From: an uncultured Eubacterium sp.
GTDB lineage: Bacteria; Bacillota; Clostridia; Lachnospirales; Lachnospiraceae
Reading direction: 5' to 3'
DNA length: 64,000 bases
Assembly (NCBI GenBank): GCA_947178105.1
Contig: CAMWXD010000006.1
Coordinates: 37,318-101,317 of the forward strand
Position 1 is the first letter of the stretch, and every line of letters begins with the position of its first letter. A program made the position numbers and the translations under genes. The notes beneath the pieces are model-generated. The model worked only from the letters and a program-made list of their open reading frames with translations, did not search any database and had not been told where the DNA came from. Positions 61,047-64,000 of the stretch are shown piece after piece.

Positions 61047-61837
61047 TTACGAAAATTCCAACATTAATAATACATCTACCCGAAACAAGTTTCCATCATA
61101 GTTTATATTCATTTTCCCACTATATTTATCAACCATTTTTTGAACGTTTTCCAGCCCAATACCTTGTTCCATATAATTTCTTTTGAATGACATCAATTTG
61201 CCTTGTTGCAATTTAATTTCATGATATGTATTCGAAATACTTATATATAAAACTCCTTTGTCCATATGAATATAGATATCCAGCTTCTTATTTTCAACAT
61301 TCTTTAAAGCATCAATCGCATTTTCTAAAAGGTTGCTTAATAATACATTTAAATCCAAGCCCGGCATAAACTTTTCTTCCACAGCAGCTAACTTTACCTC
61401 TACCTCTGTCCCAATTCTTTTTGCCAACTTTATATTCAAAAAAATCTTTTTTGTGTCAAACAATTTTATATATGCATCCATCACCTGTTCAATATGTTCA
61501 TAATGAACCGGTTTTACTAAAAAATCAAACGGACGAATTTTAAAAAGCTGTAATGTATAATTTTCCTTAGACGAAATAAAAATAATCTGTGTAGTATTGT
61601 CTTCCATTTGTTCTCGTATGATACGCCCTGCTTCTACGCCATTCATTTTATCCAATACAATATCCAGGAAAATTAAATCAAAAGGTTCCCTGTTCTTCAA
61701 ATATTTGCAAAGTCCCTCTCCACTAAAAAAACCTCTGCATCTATTCTAATTTTTTTATTTTCTGCATACTTTAGCAAACCATCCTCTATACTCGAACAAG
61801 TACCGATTTCATCATCGCATATGCCAATCCGATACAT
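61047..61837 (-). pseudogene. Broken chimera of AgrA-like receiver and AgrC-like kinase ATPase domain
   Basis: From ATG 61837 (GGGAGGCGG upstream): MYRIGICDDEIGTCSS opens a receiver; at 61725-61731 a run of seven T (minus strand) throws the frame, and adding one T restores EVFFSGEGLCKYLKNREPFDL. The receiver goes on with LIFLDIVLDKMNG (phospho-Asp) and FLVKPVHYEHIEQVM. Instead of a LytTR domain it joins KLAKRIGTEVEVKLAAVEEK, then a GHKL ATPase (LLSNLLENAIDALKN, QGIGLENVQKMVDKYSG). So a deletion fused regulator and kinase, and a frameshift inactivated the start. Ancestral role: peptide quorum sensing of the agr type. Confidence 0.72.
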
Positions 61838-61891
61838 TTGACCGCCTCCCGTCTTCTTTGATTTCTATTTTATCTTTTTTATTTTTATTTT

Positions 61892-62005
61892 TCAATCCTC
61901 AGTTAATTCATCCAGGTGATATCCCTCCCTGGAGCCTGTCTTAAAAATCATTTCCGCCATCTGTATTCCCATTTTGCGTGAGCTTTGCGCCAAATTAGAT
62001 TCCAT
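61892..62005 (-). CDS. Candidate 37-residue small protein
   Basis: ATG 62005 opens MESNLAQSSRKMGIQMAEMI followed by FKTGSREGYHLDELTED and stop. The composition is protein-like with an acidic end, but the RBS (AGCGGG) is weak. It lies directly upstream of the broken receiver/kinase gene on the same strand. It lacks a Cys for an AgrD thiolactone, so it is not an obvious autoinducer. Could be a remnant of a longer gene. Confidence 0.35.
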   Translation of the reverse strand: MESNLAQSSRKMGIQMAEMIFKTGSREGYHLDELTED

Positions 62006-62055
62006 AGCCCGCTACAGCGTGCCCCATTGGGTATGCGCCCTTCATTTGGCACAAA
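61984..62055. repeat. Hairpin-forming element
   Basis: TTTGCGCCAAAT (61984-61995) and ATTTGGCACAAA (62044-62055) are inverted copies with one difference; the interior (GGGCGCATACCC...GGGGCACGC) can fold further. It may be a dispersed palindromic repeat or a structured RNA. Confidence 0.45.
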
Positions 62056-62122
62056 TCTCTATGCGTTTGACCATTTCATGCTGCATTTTTTATAAATTAA
62101 ATACAAATTCACAAAAGTGCTG

Positions 62123-63502
62123 TTAACTTATTTTGTATAAACCAGATACATTCATAATCCTACTATTAAGATTTTCAACAAATACTTGATAATATCCACT
62201 TTCTGTAATATTGAAAGTATGAGATCCCCCATTTGAAATCTTTGCATATGACCGTTTTCCACCATTTTTTATAATTCCTGCTCTTATGCTTTCTGTATTT
62301 GGCGTAATAAAAACCATTACGGAAATTTGTTTTCCAGACGAGACATAAAAAGAACCCGTTTTTTTTGCCACATTTATTCCAAGTTCCCAATTAAACTCTG
62401 CATCAGCTACAGATCTTCCATCTAACTTGACCACATCTCCGATTTCTTCACGTATCCACGGTGCAAATCCGTTGTCCTGATATTCTTTTAATTCTAACGA
62501 GGGAGATTCCTCCACGCACACATCAGTTTTCTTAAAAATCTCATAATATGCTTTACCTGCTGCCTGTACGGATGCAAATGCTGTTCCGGCACCAGTTAAT
62601 ATCATTATTGCTGCTAATAATGCTGATACCCATACGACGCCTTTTCTTTTCTTTCCACAAGATTTCAAATATTGTATCCTCTGTTCTAATTCACTGGAAT
62701 TTGCAAATAATGTGGATGTACTGTTGTTAAACATTTTTCCCTGCTCTAATGCCAACGCAGTGATGACTTGAAAATACGCCTTTTTTCCGCCGCACATTGG
62801 ATAACAGAGCCAGTCACAGGAATATTCGCTCCACAAAATTACAAGTCTTTGAAATATCCATACTGCTGGATTTAGCCAGTGTAATGCTACCAGCAACAAT
62901 GCTATACGTTTCAGCCATAAGTCCCTCTGACGGAAATGATTCAGCTCATGAATCAATATTACATGTAGCTGTTCCTGCGTCCAGTTGGATACCGGCAAAT
63001 AAATTGCCGGATGTACAATTCCTGCAAAAACAGGCACTTTTACTCCATAGCTTTGATACAGATTTGGAAATCTCTTTCCCCCCATTTCACTACATATTTT
63101 TACATATGCCCGCATCAAATTGCTGTTGCACGGCATCCTCTTACGCCACTGAAGATGCTGTTTTACATATGTATACAAATATGTCGCTAAAATGCAGGCA
63201 GTGCCTGCTCTCCATACAGCAAGCACTTTGCCTGCAATGTTGTAAACCAGGGGAGTCGGCCAAAACAAATAACTATATATAAAGCGGTTTTCGAAATATG
63301 GCAAGCGCAGCAAAAGTGCTGTTAACGGAAAAAGGAAGCAGATTGGTATCAGGCGCAGCAGTTGATAAAAAAATCGGAAATATCCTTTTGTATAAAAAAT
63401 ACGGCTTGCCAAATACCAAGTCACCAGGATGGCTGTTCCAGTTAAGGAAGACAGAATCATAAAGCCAAGATCTGCGATTGCGTTAATCATCATCCAATTC
63501 AT
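62123..63502 (-). CDS. M56 family (BlaR1/MecR1-like) sensor metallopeptidase
   Basis: 459 residues. N-terminal four-helix membrane part (about 10-110 and 290-312) around a zinc peptidase domain with HELNHFRQRDLW (about 190-201) and a Glu-containing SEYSCD segment. The C-terminal extracytoplasmic domain (about 320-459) ends NGGSHTFNITESGYYQVFVENL; it is not the penicillin-binding domain of BlaR1, so the signal sensed is unknown. Pairs with BlaI-type repressor, overlapping it by 20 bp; on signal the peptidase triggers repressor cleavage. Confidence 0.88.
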   Translation of the reverse strand: MNWMMINAIADLGFMILSSLTGTAILVTWYLASRIFYTKGYFRFFYQLLRLIPICFLFPLTALLLRLPYFENRFIYSYLFWPTPLVYNIAGKVLAVWRAGTACILATYLYTYVKQHLQWRKRMPCNSNLMRAYVKICSEMGGKRFPNLYQSYGVKVPVFAGIVHPAIYLPVSNWTQEQLHVILIHELNHFRQRDLWLKRIALLLVALHWLNPAVWIFQRLVILWSEYSCDWLCYPMCGGKKAYFQVITALALEQGKMFNNSTSTLFANSSELEQRIQYLKSCGKKRKGVVWVSALLAAIMILTGAGTAFASVQAAGKAYYEIFKKTDVCVEESPSLELKEYQDNGFAPWIREEIGDVVKLDGRSVADAEFNWELGINVAKKTGSFYVSSGKQISVMVFITPNTESIRAGIIKNGGKRSYAKISNGGSHTFNITESGYYQVFVENLNSRIMNVSGLYKIS

Positions 63503-63860
63503 CTAATATCCTCCTTATTCGCTCTGATTCTTCTTTCGTAATGCCTTCTTCTCCGATTAATGCAGACAAAAAGCTGCTAGGACGCCCCTCAAACCATAAA
63601 CGGGTATACTTGCTCGCCATAGATGCCTTATACTTTTCTTCTGTGCAAACTGCATGTACATAAGACAATTTACCCTTGCGGCATGTTTTCACATATCCCT
63701 TCTCCTGTAAGCGGGATAAAAATGTAACGATGGTTGTACGCTTGTATTCTTTTCCGTACTGATCACGTACAATTTCCATTAATTGCGGAATGGATAATTC
63801 TTCTTTTGAATCCCAAATACATTTCATCAATATCATTTCGCTAGAACTGATTTTTTTCAT
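63483..63860 (-). CDS. BlaI/MecI/CopY family transcriptional repressor
   Basis: 125 residues: winged helix with SSSEMILMKCIWDSKEELSI, EYKRTTIVTFLSRLQEKGYV and KGKLSYVHAVCTEEKYKA, then a helical dimerisation tail. RBS AAAGGAG 6 bp upstream. Upstream lie AT-rich sequence and 19-bp tandem repeats that may include its operator. Controls the M56 gene and probably other targets. Confidence 0.92.
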   Translation of the reverse strand: MKKISSSEMILMKCIWDSKEELSIPQLMEIVRDQYGKEYKRTTIVTFLSRLQEKGYVKTCRKGKLSYVHAVCTEEKYKASMASKYTRLWFEGRPSSFLSALIGEEGITKEESERIRRILDELDDD

Positions 63861-63935
63861 TGTTTTCTCCTTTGGGTGTTATTTCGGCAAGAACTATATT
63901 CTGTAAATATTTTTATATCTGTTATGTGTAGTGAT

Positions 63936-64000
63936 GTTTTGTAAACGTGTCTATGTTTTGTAAACGTGTCTATGTTTTGTAAACGTGTCTATGTTTTGTA
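63936..64000. repeat. 19-bp perfect tandem direct repeats running off the window
   Basis: The unit GTTTTGTAAACGTGTCTAT occurs at 63936-63954, 63955-63973 and 63974-63992, and a fourth copy begins at 63993 and is cut by the window end. No spacers, so not CRISPR. Located about 75 bp upstream of the blaI-type gene. Confidence 0.9.

Noticed and set aside
63936..64000. CRISPR array
   Set aside because: The 19-bp repeats are directly adjacent with no spacers and no cas genes are nearby.

Overview
The window looks like a chromosomal segment of a gut-type Clostridia bacterium, most likely Lachnospiraceae. This is inferred from the gene families: ammonium transporter fused to P-II, DUF4250, DUF975, a CmpB-like membrane protein, a DUF4430 lipoprotein with an ECF S-component, dockerin/cohesin-type secreted proteins, a GLUG-repeat surface protein, and strong GGAGG ribosome sites. 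Most genes lie on the minus strand. No species name can be given from the sequence alone.

Layout, left to right. 1-3.1 kb: fructose PTS permease (cut by the window edge), its RpiR-type regulator and a Ham1/RdgB-like nucleotide pyrophosphatase. 3.3-4.5 kb: an esterase. 4.5-7.8 kb: an AT-richer defence-like island with a PvuII-type restriction-modification system (endonuclease, N4-cytosine methyltransferase, small HTH regulator) followed by an unrecognised two-gene unit containing a PD-(D/E)XK-like nuclease. 8-11.6 kb: a heterodimeric ABC exporter. 12.5-16.5 kb: a membrane protein, DegV, and a MarR-MATE operon with a visible operator. 16.5-18 kb: ECF S-component plus DUF4430 lipoprotein behind a cobalamin riboswitch. 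18-18.8 kb: RelE-type toxin-antitoxin pair and tRNA-Leu. 18.9-25.4 kb: a very large secreted M60 (enhancin/mucinase-like) metallopeptidase with dockerin repeats and a smaller cohesin-like/FN3 secreted partner. 25.6-29.7 kb: YbaK, two signal peptidases I, a HipA-like kinase/HTH pair and an Uma2 protein. 30-35 kb: two-component system with ATPase and FtsX permease. 35.4-37.3 kb: Amt-P-II fusion behind a structured leader. 37.4-57.5 kb: mostly housekeeping and metabolism (rpe, leuA, proC, lysC, metA), surface and transport proteins, a GH13 protein lacking its nucleophile, an RND pump with a coiled-coil insertion, a PHP phosphoesterase and MazEF. 57.7-58.4 kb: five tRNA genes. 58.5-64 kb: accessory debris, including a PIN toxin pair, a holin-like small toxin, inverted repeats, a relaxase tail, a secreted GLUG-like protein, a broken response regulator/histidine kinase chimera, a BlaI-M56 pair and 19-bp tandem repeats running off the end.

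How the parts fit. Amino-acid biosynthesis genes (leuA, proC, lysC, metA) and nitrogen uptake (Amt-P-II) form the core. Secreted glycan/mucin-directed proteins and sugar uptake suit an intestinal niche. The accessory load includes four type II toxin-antitoxin-like modules, one holin-like toxin, a restriction-modification system and the unclassified nuclease pair. The best candidates for something undescribed are the nuclease pair at 6.5-7.8 kb, the PvuII-type system with unusual gene order, the cohesin-like/M60 pair, the nucleophile-less GH13 protein and the amt leader.
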